A DNA stretch of 64,000 nucleotides from Candidatus Accumulibacter proximus (lineage in GTDB: Bacteria; Pseudomonadota; Gammaproteobacteria; Burkholderiales; Rhodocyclaceae): assembly GCA_016709675.1 (NCBI GenBank), contig JADJMH010000040.1:62001-126000 (forward strand). The letters run 5' to 3'. This document shows, one piece after another, positions 1-8,679 of the stretch. How positions within the stretch are numbered: the first letter of the stretch is position 1; each line of letters starts with the position of its first letter. Both the position numbers and the translations under genes were made by a program. A model generated the notes under the pieces. It was not told the origin of the DNA. It made no database searches and worked only from the letters and a program-made list of their open reading frames with translations.

Positions 1-199
1 CGTCGACCGCAAAGTCCTTCAGGCCGGCGGCATCGGTCAGGCGATTGCGGACCGCGAAACGTGCCATCAGGCCGCGCGCCCGCTTGGCGTAGAAGCTGAT
101 GACGCGGAACCGGCCGCCGCTCCAGTCCTCGAAGACCGGTTGCAGCACCGGCACCGGCAGTTTCTTCGGCTGCAGCGACTTGAAGTACTCCTCCGAGGC
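1..199. repeat. Direct repeat copy A (partial yaaA)
   Basis: This stretch matches 2810–3008 in the same orientation. I count six mismatches over 199 bases by eye. Copy B lies inside the intact yaaA gene. The repeat may extend left of the window. The two copies bracket the vapB, ppc-fragment and OLD genes. Confidence 0.9.
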
Positions 200-214
200 G
201 CGACCCATGGTGGC

Positions 215-242
215 CGGTTCATCCCCGCGAGCGCGGGTAAAC
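215..242 (-). repeat. Solitary type I-E CRISPR-repeat-like sequence
   Basis: On the minus strand the unit starts GTTTACCCGCGCTCGCGG and ends GGATGAACCG. It resembles the common type I-E repeat (a GC palindrome followed by GGATGAACCG). There is only one unit, with no second repeat, no leader and no cas gene nearby. It sits exactly at the vapC/yaaA junction. It could be the remains of an array or a chance palindrome. Confidence 0.45.
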
Positions 243-276
243 TTGAGCAGCGCCGAGGCATCGACCACCACCGTTT

Positions 277-504
277 TCATCCGTGCGCATCCCGATCGTC
301 GCGCACCCAGTCTTCGCTGCGCCCAGGACTCGGTGGCAAGGAGTGGCGCATGGCCTGCATGGCTGCCCACGCTTCCCGCTGCTGCCGCCTGACCAGTTCC
401 ACCGCAAGCACGTCGTTGATGAAGCGGCTACGTTCGCCACCGGGAATGGCCTGGAAGCGCTGCCAAACGTCGTCATCCAGGACGATATTGACTCGATGAG
501 CCAT
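277..504 (-). CDS. Ribbon-helix-helix type antitoxin (VapB-like)
   Basis: This 75-residue protein starts MAHRVNIVLDDDVWQRFQAI, a short beta strand and helix typical of RHH/Arc-type DNA-binding antitoxins. The start at 504 is preferred to the upstream in-frame codon at 540 because the domain begins there. The partner toxin begins four bases before this gene ends (ATGA overlap) but is truncated, so the antitoxin is an orphan in practice. Such antitoxins normally bind the toxin with their C-terminus and repress their own promoter with the RHH domain. Confidence 0.65.
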   Translation of the reverse strand: MAHRVNIVLDDDVWQRFQAIPGGERSRFINDVLAVELVRRQQREAWAAMQAMRHSLPPSPGRSEDWVRDDRDAHG

Positions 505-619
505 AACGCACACTCGTTGATGTGTAAGGTTGTCACACACCCATTCTAGCGATATTCAAGGACGCCTTACCAGCAACAAGCCACAGCAGAACGATTTGGC
601 GGGACCGATGCCGTTCTTG

Positions 620-860
620 AGAAGGCCAAGCGTTACCCGGTTCGAGACAGGCGGAGACGGCAGAACCGTACCGGCCGGGCAGCATGAGGCGACACTGGGC
701 CCAGGAAAACACCCTGGGGATGGCGCGCAGGTTTTCGATGGCGGTGGCCTTCTTGCGCGAGGCGGGACGACTGCCGATGATCACCTCCTGCATGGCGCCG
801 CGCGACGCGAGCAGGCGCTTGTACAGGGGCGTCGAGAACAGGCGGAAGCCGTCCGGGGTG
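620..860 (-). pseudogene. ppc: Phosphoenolpyruvate carboxylase fragment
   Basis: About 75 residues of the minus strand match the conserved C-terminal part of PEP carboxylase: IGSRPASRKK, then IENLRAIPRVFSWAQCRLML, then PGRYGS. In the family this is the GSRPxKR and LRAIPWxFxWTQxR region. The usual Trp of RAIPW is Arg here. No other part of the roughly 900-residue enzyme is present, so this is a remnant left by rearrangement. The flanking sequence in the same frame is not recognisable. Confidence 0.7.
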
Positions 861-878
861 AGTCGGCTGCACCATGTC

Positions 879-2693
879 CTACTCAGTCCCCGCAGTCTGC
901 TCGCCGCGAACTCTTGCTACCTGAAATACCTCCTCCAGCAGATCCAGCTTGGCGCGCACCTCTGCCTCTGCCGCAGGCGTTAGGGTGGCAAGCGCAACCA
1001 GGCCGTGCAACTCCCCCTTCTTCAGCAGCATCGCCCCACCATGCTTCTTGGCCAGGCGGCGGAAGAATTCCTCGGCCAGTGTGCTGAGCTTGCGACGTTC
1101 CGTCTTGGCCTCCCAAACCAGGCGGCGAGCCTCGGCCGGCGATTCCTGCCACAGCTTGAAGTCGTCCTTATCGCCATCGAACACCAACTCCACGACCACC
1201 TCAGAGAGCGACGCCTCGGAGGCCTCCCGCTGCTCCGCCATGAACAGGTCATCGGCCGGGAAACGGCTCAGGGCATATTGGCGCAGCACTTCGGGGGTGA
1301 CGAAATAGTTCTCTGCCTCGTAGCGCCGCCAGTAACGAATCTTCAGCGCCCCCTCGTCCTTGTCCTGGCGGTTTTGACCATCGTTGTCCAAGATTGCCAG
1401 GCCCCGCAACTCGGGCAGCAGATTACGGAGGCCGTTGAAATGGTCCCGCGGCGTCACGCCGAAGCCACCTTCCACCCGCTCGAGCTCGGCCAGGGCATCC
1501 TGCAAGGGGTAATTGTTCTGGACATAGAAAGAATTGACCCGCTCGTCCCACACTCTTGCCACCGGATGATCCAGGCGCTCCGCCAAGGCCCGCAGCATAT
1601 CCACATCGGTGCCGCCCTCCACATACAGCACATACCCCCGCTCCCGCGCCTTCACGTAGTGTTCTGCGCCGAAGTGCTTGAGGCTGTTGCGGATGTCCTG
1701 CTTCTTCGCCAGGTCGTCGGCCTGGCCTTCCAGCAGCAGGGTCAAGTTGGTGTCAAGTGCTTCGTCCAGGATCACCTCCGAATGAGTCACCAATATCACT
1801 TGCGAGCCGTTCTCGCCGGCGATGTCCCGCAGCAGCACGTACACCTGCTTCTGGCGAAGGATCTCAAGGTGGGCATCGGGCTCGTCCACCAGGAGCACGC
1901 TACCCTTGTGCGCATACAGATAGGCGAAGACCAGTAACATCTGCAGGAAGCCCCGCCCCGCCGACGACACGTCCAGTGCCTCCTTCACCCCCGGCTGCCG
2001 GTACTGGAGGGCAATGCTGCCGCGCGCCGTCTCCACTGGGACCTCCAGCGATACGTTGAAGAGACGCTGCATCAACGCGACGATGCGCTGCCAGTCCCCT
2101 ACCGACGACTTCGCCACCCCCAGGCACAGGTTGCGCAGCACGTCCGCAGTGCGCCCCTGGCCCAGTAGCACATCTACCCGGCCGGGCTGCAGGATGGGCT
2201 CTTCGGTGTCCAGGCCCGACATCGGGTAGAGCAGTTCCACCTTCAGCGTGGCCGCGTGGGCGATCAACTCCATCTCCGCGATCACATCAGCGGAGGGCGT
2301 GCAATACACCAGCTCGTCGCCCAAGTTGCGGAAGCGCATTGGCAAGGGCCGCACCTTCCCCTGGAACTCCACGCCGACGGTGATGACCAGCGGAATGTCT
2401 TTGTTGCCCTTGCGCACGTGAGTGTTGTGCCAGAAGAAGCGGGTGCGCTTCACCGGCACGGCAACAATGTTGAGGCGGTTCAACGAGGTGGCGGTTCGCT
2501 CCTTGGCGGAGGAATCCTTGCGCGCGTCGTACCAAGTACGCACCGCCTGGGACCACAGGGCCAGGGCCTGGATGGCGCTGGTCTTGCCACAGTTGTTGGG
2601 GCCGATCAGTACGGCCGGGTGATCCAGCTCGATGCGCTGTCGCTCGCCGAAGCGCTTGAAGTTCTCGATCTCAAGGTAATGCAGCAGGCGCAA
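879..2693 (-). CDS. OLD-family ATP-dependent endonuclease-like protein (AAA ATPase + TOPRIM)
   Basis: This 604-residue protein has an SMC/ABC-like ATPase N-terminus: IENFKRF, then a Walker A GPNNCGKTS at about residue 32, and Walker B VLLVDEPDAHLE at about 270 followed by VTHS. The C-terminal half is a TOPRIM domain with YVLYVEGGTD at about residue 355 and LAILDNDG at about 435. This order is that of OLD (overcoming lysogenization defect) nucleases, which take part in phage defence or DNA repair. No UvrD-like partner helicase is adjacent, so it would be a stand-alone (class 1-like) form. It lies between two copies of a yaaA segment beside TA-system debris, suggesting acquisition as an island. 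Confidence 0.8.
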   Translation of the reverse strand: MRLLHYLEIENFKRFGERQRIELDHPAVLIGPNNCGKTSAIQALALWSQAVRTWYDARKDSSAKERTATSLNRLNIVAVPVKRTRFFWHNTHVRKGNKDIPLVITVGVEFQGKVRPLPMRFRNLGDELVYCTPSADVIAEMELIAHAATLKVELLYPMSGLDTEEPILQPGRVDVLLGQGRTADVLRNLCLGVAKSSVGDWQRIVALMQRLFNVSLEVPVETARGSIALQYRQPGVKEALDVSSAGRGFLQMLLVFAYLYAHKGSVLLVDEPDAHLEILRQKQVYVLLRDIAGENGSQVILVTHSEVILDEALDTNLTLLLEGQADDLAKKQDIRNSLKHFGAEHYVKARERGYVLYVEGGTDVDMLRALAERLDHPVARVWDERVNSFYVQNNYPLQDALAELERVEGGFGVTPRDHFNGLRNLLPELRGLAILDNDGQNRQDKDEGALKIRYWRRYEAENYFVTPEVLRQYALSRFPADDLFMAEQREASEASLSEVVVELVFDGDKDDFKLWQESPAEARRLVWEAKTERRKLSTLAEEFFRRLAKKHGGAMLLKKGELHGLVALATLTPAAEAEVRAKLDLLEEVFQVARVRGEQTAGTE

Positions 2694-2741
2694 TATCAGG
2701 TCCTCCCTTCCATTTCGTGTTGAGCTGCCGGCGCCAGCTCG

Positions 2742-3518
2742 TCAAGCGGCCAGCCGGCGCCGGAAAACCCAGGCGCTGTCGCTGGAAGCGTGGTCGGCGT
2801 AGGCGTAGCCGTCGACCGCAAAGTCCTTCAGGCCGGCGGCATCGGTCAGGCGATTGAGGATTGCGAAACGTGCCATCAGGCCGCGCGCCCGCTTGGCGTA
2901 GAAGCTGATGACACGGAACCGGCCGCCGCTCCAGTCCTCGAACACCGGTTGCAGCACCGGCACCGGAAGTTTCTTCGGCTGCAGCGACTTGAAGTACTCC
3001 TCCGAGGCCAGATTGACCAGCACCTTGGCATTGGCCTCGGCGATCGACGAACGGATCGCGTCGGTGATGCGCTCGCCCCAGAAGGCGTAGAGATCCCTGC
3101 CGCGCGCGTTGGCCAGCCGGGTGCCCATCTCCAGGCGATACGGCTGCATCAGGTCGAGCGGCCGCAGCAGACCGTAGAGGCCGGAGAGAATGCGCAGATG
3201 CGCCTGCGCGAAATGTAGATCATCGAGTGACAGCGACGGCGCATCGAGGCCGTCGTAGACGTCGCCGTTGAACGCCAGGACCGCCTGCTTGGCGTTCTCC
3301 GGCGTGAACGGCGGTGCCCACTCGGCATAGCGGGTGCTGTTCAGCACGGCCAGTTGATCGCTGATCTTCATCAGACTGGCAAGCTGCGACGGCGAGAGCG
3401 GGCGCAACTCGTCGATCAGCAATTGCGACTGGTCGAGAAAGCGCGGCTGGCTATGCTCGGCGAGCGTCGGCGGCGTCAGGAAATCGAGCTTCTTGGCGGG
3501 GGAGAGGACGATGAGCAT
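2742..3518 (-). CDS. yaaA: Peroxide stress protein YaaA (DUF328)
   Basis: The 258-residue product starts MLIVLSPAKKLDF and contains the family hallmarks FNGDVYDGL, LSGLYGLLRPLD and NLASEEYFKS. YaaA lowers intracellular free iron and limits DNA and protein damage under peroxide stress in E. coli, and binds DNA. Longer in-frame starts exist, but the conserved protein begins at 3518. The gene is divergent from the Gcr gene across about 160 bp. Positions 2810–3008 are duplicated at the left window edge. Confidence 0.93.
   Translation of the reverse strand: MLIVLSPAKKLDFLTPPTLAEHSQPRFLDQSQLLIDELRPLSPSQLASLMKISDQLAVLNSTRYAEWAPPFTPENAKQAVLAFNGDVYDGLDAPSLSLDDLHFAQAHLRILSGLYGLLRPLDLMQPYRLEMGTRLANARGRDLYAFWGERITDAIRSSIAEANAKVLVNLASEEYFKSLQPKKLPVPVLQPVFEDWSGGRFRVISFYAKRARGLMARFAILNRLTDAAGLKDFAVDGYAYADHASSDSAWVFRRRLAA
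2810..3008. repeat. Direct repeat copy B (inside intact yaaA)
   Basis: This is the in-gene partner of the 199-base repeat at 1–199. The scattered substitutions argue against a simple assembly duplication. Confidence 0.9.
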
Positions 3519-3675
3519 CTGCTTGTTCCAGTCGGGAGGGAATTTCCAGCGCGATAGTTTGCTAAGATTCCGCGATTGTAAACGACGGCGCTCATCCGGC
3601 ATGGCGCCTCGCCCGACTTCGCCGAGGCTTCGCAGCCGCTTGCGCGGCACCCCTACCCAGAAATACCCGAGCCCG

Positions 3676-5664
3676 ATGGAACAACTTCTTGGCCTCTTTG
3701 CCAATCCGGACGCCGATCTGACCTCCTTGCTCGCGCGGCTGGTCGACGAAATCCGGCCCGCCGACCCGCACGACTTCGAAGGCGCGCGACGGAATCTGCA
3801 GGCCCTCTGCTACCTTCTGGGCAGCCACCCCGAGCGACGTTCTGCCCTGCGCGGGGCGCTGGCGAGGCTGGCGCGAACGCATCGCCAGACCGACCTGTAC
3901 ACTCACACCGGCATCCTGCCGAATACCGGTTTCGTCTCCGAAGCCTTCCGCCGGATCGGCCACAAGCTCCTGCCCGACGTACTGGACCGCGGTTTGCTGC
4001 GCACTGTCCTGCGCGCCATGTTCCACCGACCGAGTGACCGCCACTGGGTGGTCGGCGTCGGCGAAGACACCTGGCTGCAACTGATTGACGCCCTGCGTTT
4101 CGACGAGGCACCGGCCAGCGGCACCCTGCCGCCCTCGCTGACGGAGCTGCTGCGTTCGCTGCGCGTGCTGTCGTACTGGATCGCCACCTGCGGCCTGGAG
4201 CCGGAACTGCTGCGGCTGGAACCGTCGCTTGAAACCTATGAATCGCCCTTCGTCGCGCAGAACAGGGAGCTGATGGCCTACATTGAGGCCTACCCCGGGA
4301 ACTGGCGCCAGCCGGTGACGTGCGAAACCGACGACCGCCACCTGCGGGTCCTGTTCAGCCAGTGCCAGGACGTGATCGAGCGTGTACGAAGGAATGCCGC
4401 CAGAAACGGCACCAGCATTCGCCTGACCTATCATCTGCAGCGCCTGCGCCAACTGCTGCGGCGCAGTGAGCAGCTGCTCGACATCCTGTCGCCCCTGCAG
4501 GCCGACCCCGGCGGCGCAACGGCCTGCCCAGCGATCGTCAGCCTGTTCACCCAGCTGGTCCGCGACGAATGCCTGCGCAACAATCTGGTCAAGCACTGGC
4601 GCCAGAACACCGAACTGATCGCCTTGCGGGTGACGGACAACGCCAGCCATCATGGCGATCATTACATTACCGAGAGCGCGCAGGAGTACAGGTCGATGGC
4701 GCGCTCGGCGATGATTGGCGGCCTGGTCATCGCCGGCATGGCCTGCCTCAAGATTCTCCTGGCCAAGACCGACATGCCGCCGCTGACCGGCGCGCTCACC
4801 TACTGCCTGAACTACGGGCTGGGCTTCTGCCTGATCCATATCCTGCATGGCACCGTCGCCACCAAGCAACCCGCCATGACCGCCAACACCATCGCCGCCA
4901 GCATCAGCGAGGCGGGCGGCAAGCTGCGCGACATCGAGGCACTCTCCGACCTGATCGTGCGCACCTGCCGCAGCCAGATCGTCGCCATTCTCGGCAACGT
5001 CTGCATCGCTGTGCCGCTCGCGGCGCTGATCGCCCTGGCCATTCTCGGGATAAGCGGTGAATCGTTCACCAGCGCCGAGAAATCGCGCCATCTGCTCGCG
5101 GAGCAGAGCCTGGTGCACAGCGGTGCCGTGTTCTACGCCGCCATCGCCGGTGTCTGCCTGTTCATCTCCGGCCTGATCAGCGGCTACTACGACAACTATG
5201 CCGCCTACAACCGCATCCCGGAGCGCATCCTGCAACTTGGCTGGCCGCGGCGACTGTTCGGCGAGGAACGGATGCGGCGGGTGGCTGCATACATCGGTGA
5301 CAACCTCGGCGCGCTCGCCGGCAACCTGTGGTTCGGCTTCCTGCTCGGCGGAACGACGCTCTTCGGCCAGCTCGTCGGACTGCCGATCGACATCCGCCAT
5401 GTGGCTTTCTCGTCGGCCTTTGTCGGCATCGCCTTTGTCGGCCTCGACTTCACCCCGGATGCGTGGCTGTTCGCCTGGGCGGTACTTGGCGTCGCAGTGA
5501 TCGGCTTCATGAACCTCGCGGTCAGTTTTGCCCTGGCGCTCGATGTTGCCCTGCGCTCGCGGCAGGTTGCCGAGTCGCAATGGAAAATCCTCGCGCGCGC
5601 GGTGCTGGCACATCTGCTTCGCCGACCGAGGGATTTTTTCCTGCCACCGAAGCCGACCGAGTGA
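3676..5664 (+). CDS. Site-specific recombinase Gcr family protein
   Basis: This 662-residue protein matches the Gcr 'site-specific recombinase' family found in betaproteobacteria. The N-terminal two thirds are soluble and helical. The C-terminal third holds several membrane segments (around MIGGLVIAGMACLKILL, GNVCIAVPLAALIALAILGI and GNLWFGFLLGGTTLF), which is odd for a true recombinase. The name comes from an old annotation, and real recombinase activity is unproven for the family. The ATG at 3676 (MEQLLGLF) is chosen over an upstream in-frame codon because homology begins there. The gene is transcribed away from yaaA. Confidence 0.8.
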   Translation: MEQLLGLFANPDADLTSLLARLVDEIRPADPHDFEGARRNLQALCYLLGSHPERRSALRGALARLARTHRQTDLYTHTGILPNTGFVSEAFRRIGHKLLPDVLDRGLLRTVLRAMFHRPSDRHWVVGVGEDTWLQLIDALRFDEAPASGTLPPSLTELLRSLRVLSYWIATCGLEPELLRLEPSLETYESPFVAQNRELMAYIEAYPGNWRQPVTCETDDRHLRVLFSQCQDVIERVRRNAARNGTSIRLTYHLQRLRQLLRRSEQLLDILSPLQADPGGATACPAIVSLFTQLVRDECLRNNLVKHWRQNTELIALRVTDNASHHGDHYITESAQEYRSMARSAMIGGLVIAGMACLKILLAKTDMPPLTGALTYCLNYGLGFCLIHILHGTVATKQPAMTANTIAASISEAGGKLRDIEALSDLIVRTCRSQIVAILGNVCIAVPLAALIALAILGISGESFTSAEKSRHLLAEQSLVHSGAVFYAAIAGVCLFISGLISGYYDNYAAYNRIPERILQLGWPRRLFGEERMRRVAAYIGDNLGALAGNLWFGFLLGGTTLFGQLVGLPIDIRHVAFSSAFVGIAFVGLDFTPDAWLFAWAVLGVAVIGFMNLAVSFALALDVALRSRQVAESQWKILARAVLAHLLRRPRDFFLPPKPTE

Positions 5665-5888
5665 TGGCCTGGTCGGCCGCCGCGGTGTTCGCGAAAACTA
5701 CCGGCGGGCAGGCCTGCGCGCTGGATTGTTGGATTCACCTTGACCGCAGTGAGTGATTTTCCTATCCTGCGAGAGTCCCCAAGGATCGACGGATCCGCAA
5801 CCCGATTCACCCACCGTTTATCCGCTGCTGCTTATCCACTGCTTGACCACTGACCCACCTCTCACCAGATCAACTGTAAGGAACCATC

Positions 5889-6329
5889 ATGACTGAAGAA
5901 AAGAGCACCACCAGGAAAACGCCCGCCGCCAAAAAGACGCCAGCCACGGTGGCGGCAAGTAGCGATTCGGCAGTAAAAGCGCCAGCGGCGAAGACTGCGG
6001 CCCCGGCTGCGGCCGAGAAGGACTTGGCAGTGAAAGCGCCAGCGGCGAAGAAGGCCGCCCCGGCGGCAGCCGAGAAGAAAGCGCCGGCGAAGAAAGCCCC
6101 GCCGGCAGCGGTCGAAACGGACAGCCCGCTGCCGGCGGCCACCGAGTGCGCGACAACGGCCGACCCGGCAACGCCAGTCCAGCCGAGTCCCGAGGACCGC
6201 TACCGCATGGTCCAGTCGGCGGCATACTTCATCGCCGAAAAGGATGGTTTCCAGCACGGCCGAGACGCGGAGTACTGGGCCCGCGCCGAGCACGAGGTTG
6301 CCGTACAGCTCGGCGAGGCGGCAGCGTGA
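5889..6329 (+). CDS. Ala/Lys/Pro-rich protein with C-terminal DUF2934
   Basis: The 146-residue product has an N-terminal low-complexity tail (residues 5–75) of repeated APAAKKA/APAAAEK units, similar in composition to histone H1-like or phasin tails. A compact C-terminal DUF2934 domain follows (RYRMVQSAAYFIAEKDGF and EYWARAEHEV). The basic repeats suggest binding to an acidic partner such as DNA, but this is inference. An AAGG ribosome-binding site lies upstream of the ATG. The 224 bases before the gene hold no other ORF I can support. Confidence 0.75.
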   Translation: MTEEKSTTRKTPAAKKTPATVAASSDSAVKAPAAKTAAPAAAEKDLAVKAPAAKKAAPAAAEKKAPAKKAPPAAVETDSPLPAATECATTADPATPVQPSPEDRYRMVQSAAYFIAEKDGFQHGRDAEYWARAEHEVAVQLGEAAA

Positions 6330-6378
6330 GTTCGTCACTTTCGGCGGTGAAAACCCGGGCCACTGGCGAGGTGAGCTG

Positions 6379-6852
6379 ATGCGCAAACGACTGATCAGCG
6401 ACCGCCAGCCAGCGGCGGCACCGGCGACCACAGACTGGCTCAGGCTCGACGACCTGGCAGAGGTGGAAATCAGCTCCGAGGACGCCTCGTATCCGATCGA
6501 GTCGGCACTGTTGCCTGGCAGAGGCGCCGGTTGGCGGGCGGCCGTTCCCGGCCGGCAGACGATCCGGCTGCTCTTCGCCCAGCCGCAGGCGCTGCGCCGG
6601 ATACGGCTCTGCTTTGTCGAGACCGCACTGCCGCGCACCCAGGAGTATCTGCTGCGCTGGTCGGCCGATGGCGGGCAGTCGTTCCGCGAGATCGTGCGCC
6701 AGCAATGGAATTTCAGCCCGCAGGGTGCCACCTCGCAAACCGAAGAACATCAGCTTGATCTCGCCGGAGTGAACGTCCTCGAGCTGATCATAACGCCCGA
6801 TGTCGCCAGCGAGCAGGCCTTCGCTTCGCTGGCGGAACTGCGCGTGGCCTGA
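6379..6852 (+). CDS. Discoidin (F5/8 type C)-like domain protein
   Basis: The 157-residue protein has the beta-sandwich pattern of F5/8 type C carbohydrate- or ligand-binding domains: QTIRLLFAQPQALRRIRLCF, YLLRWSADGGQSFREI and a C-terminal ASLAELRVA strand. There is no signal peptide, so it is probably cytoplasmic. It follows the DUF2934 gene after 49 bp in the same direction and may be cotranscribed. Its function is unknown. The ATG at 6379 is chosen because the upstream extension overlaps the DUF2934 gene in another frame. Confidence 0.6.
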   Translation: MRKRLISDRQPAAAPATTDWLRLDDLAEVEISSEDASYPIESALLPGRGAGWRAAVPGRQTIRLLFAQPQALRRIRLCFVETALPRTQEYLLRWSADGGQSFREIVRQQWNFSPQGATSQTEEHQLDLAGVNVLELIITPDVASEQAFASLAELRVA

Positions 6853-6980
6853 GGCGATCCCCGGCTGTCGCGTTGCCCAATGCGTGCCGCCGGGGTGGTC
6901 AGGCGCTCTCGATCCTGGAGATGCGCAGATCGGTGGACCGCGTGAGCTGGCAAGCCCACCGCGCGCCCGTTTCTCTTCTG

Positions 6981-7661
6981 CTAGTTCTTGCTGTCGGTAG
7001 TGACGTGCAGGGCCATCAATCGCGCGAGCATCACGGCAATATAGAGCTGTCCGGCGAGGGCTTCGGAGGTGGCAAGCGAACGTGCGATCGGGTGAACCGG
7101 CGTGATGTCGCCATAGCCCATGGTGGTGAGCGTCACGAAGCTGTAGTAGATCCACGTCAGCGCGCCGGGTGCGTTGCCGACCTCGCCGCTGAAAGCGTCG
7201 GGATGAATCAGATGCAGCAGTTCGTAGGCATCGGCGTAAACCAGCCCGACCAGCAGCAGCACGGCGATGGCGCCCTGGATGCGGTAATGGGTGACCGGAC
7301 CGCTGCGATATGCCCGTGCTGCAACCACGCCAGCAAACAGCAGGAGCGTGACAAGGGTGGTGGCTTCGCGCCCAATGGCCAAGTCATTCGAGGGCGATCC
7401 GGCGGCCGCCCAGCGCACCAGCAGCGTGGCTGCCGTCAAGGCCACCACGGCGAGCCGCACCCGGCGCGATTCAGCAGTCGTGAAGGCGCCCGCGAGCAGC
7501 AACACCGAAAAGGCAAAATCGGCCCTCAGCCGTCCTGCCGGGTCCGGGTTCAGCACGACGGGCAGCACAAAGATGATGACGACGAGCAGAACAAGGACGA
7601 TGGTCAGGCCCCGGTCAGCTTCCCAGAACCGCCGCATCCGCTCCCAGCCATGGGGTCTCAT
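6981..7661 (-). CDS. Two-pore-type potassium channel (Ion_trans_2)
   Basis: The 226-residue membrane protein has about five hydrophobic segments before a pore region with the selectivity filter TLTTMGYGD (about residue 185), then a last helix (LAGQLYIAVMLARLMAL). TxGYGD is diagnostic for K+-selective channels. No RCK/TrkA-N regulatory domain follows, so gating is unclear. The gene is convergent with the discoidin-like gene. Confidence 0.85.
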   Translation of the reverse strand: MRPHGWERMRRFWEADRGLTIVLVLLVVIIFVLPVVLNPDPAGRLRADFAFSVLLLAGAFTTAESRRVRLAVVALTAATLLVRWAAAGSPSNDLAIGREATTLVTLLLFAGVVAARAYRSGPVTHYRIQGAIAVLLLVGLVYADAYELLHLIHPDAFSGEVGNAPGALTWIYYSFVTLTTMGYGDITPVHPIARSLATSEALAGQLYIAVMLARLMALHVTTDSKN

Positions 7662-8392
7662 CGTGGGGTGGCCGCTGTGGGCAGCGTGTCAACGGTATGG
7701 GTCAGCACAAGATGTCTTCTTGGAAAAGGGCAGTTGGTAGCCCGTGTCGAGAGCGTTGGCCATGGTCGAATGGTAGCAGGGCAAAGAGCGTCAGAACAAC
7801 CAACCGGATTCCAGGCCAGGGTAACTGGACGAATCGGTGCAGACTCGGGTCCGCAGCCGGTTCCGCTTCGCTCGAGAAACAGGACATCGCCAATCGTCGG
7901 ATCAAGGCGCTGGCGCAGCAGATAGCGACCATCCAGGGGCATCGCGCCAGACGCCACCCCGTTTCAAGCGGGACGGCAGTGAGCGCAACCGTCGGCAGCG
8001 GCGACTCGCTGAAGCCATCACCGTGAGCGAAGCTCAACTCAGACAACTCCAGTCCGACACGGCCCAGTTGCCCGAGCGCGTCGATGTCACCGGGCTGTCC
8101 GACTACGGATCCTTCAAGGCCATCGACAACGAAGGGAAAAACCTCTTCGATTTCGTGGCCAGTTCACATGGGTGGTGGTGCGCCTGGGGCCACTGCAGCA
8201 ACCCGCCCACCGTCACGCTCGGGAACAACTCTGCCGCCGGCGCACCGGCCTCGGCGCCAGGATCCCCGGTGGGAAATGGCCGCGCATCGAGGTGGGCGCG
8301 TCTCCGCTATGCGTGTCAGCTTCGCCTATACTGTCCAAGACTGGGCGCACTTCAGCGGGGTTTCCGGAAGGTCTGCAGTACGGGGTACGGAG
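7662..8392. other. About 730 bp without a supportable gene
   Basis: Open frames exist on both strands but none shows a recognisable domain or a good start. A plus-strand stretch around 8020–8170 (containing LSDYGSFKAIDNEGKNLF) looks like the decayed start of a protein I cannot name. The segment leads into an IS66-type remnant and is probably degenerate DNA. Confidence 0.5.
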
Positions 8393-8503
8393 ATGGCAGA
8401 CCAGGCTGGGAGTCCGCGCGTCAGACGCAGTACCGAGGAGTGGCGGTTACTGCTGACGCGCTTCAGCGACAGCGGGCTGAGCGTCGCGGGATTCTGCGTG
8501 TGA
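8393..8503 (+). pseudogene. IS66-family accessory TnpA N-terminal remnant
   Basis: A 36-residue ORF contains VRRSTEEWRLLLTRFSDSGL followed by SVAGFCV and a stop. This is the typical N-terminus of the small TnpA protein of IS66-type elements (RRSAEEWRxLLxRFxxSGLSxxxFC). The rest of TnpA, TnpB and the transposase are absent, so only a scar of the insertion sequence remains. Confidence 0.55.
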
Positions 8504-8679
8504 AGAGATCAGCGATACCAGATCCCATCGCTGGCAATGCCGCCTGCAGCTGACCGCTCCTCGCCACGGCCGCCTGGTAGCACAGACTACCGTTCGTGCC
8601 GAAGCCGGCAACCGCTGCGACGCAAGCACGCGTCACCCGCAAGGGGCCGGCGCAGACGTTTGGGCCGACAAGGGGCGCC

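Larger units (their letters stand above)
1..280 (-). pseudogene. Chimeric ORF: VapC N-terminus fused in frame to YaaA C-terminus (runs off the window)
   Basis: Reading leftwards from the ATG at 280, the first 13 or so residues (MKTVVVDASALLKF) are the start of a PIN-domain VapC toxin with the first catalytic Asp. A CRISPR-repeat-like stretch follows. From about position 199 the frame continues into YaaA sequence (ASEEYFKSL onward) without a stop up to the window edge. The junction therefore joins two unrelated genes in one open frame. The PIN domain lacks nearly all its active site and the YaaA part lacks its N-terminal half, so neither activity is expected. The ATG overlaps the stop of the upstream antitoxin (ATGA), as in an intact vapBC operon. 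Confidence 0.7.

Noticed and set aside
215..242. CRISPR array
   Set aside because: Only one repeat-like unit is present, without a second repeat, spacer pattern, leader or cas genes. It is kept only as a solitary repeat.
3592..5613. 673-codon minus-strand ORF opposite the Gcr gene
   Set aside because: It is the antisense shadow of a conserved gene, is Gln/Asp-rich filler and shows no domain. The same holds for long antisense frames at 57543–59450 and 60897–62879.
7697..8046. Overlapping ORFs of about 100 codons on both strands
   Set aside because: The composition looks like high-GC chance frames. No motif or start signal supports either strand.
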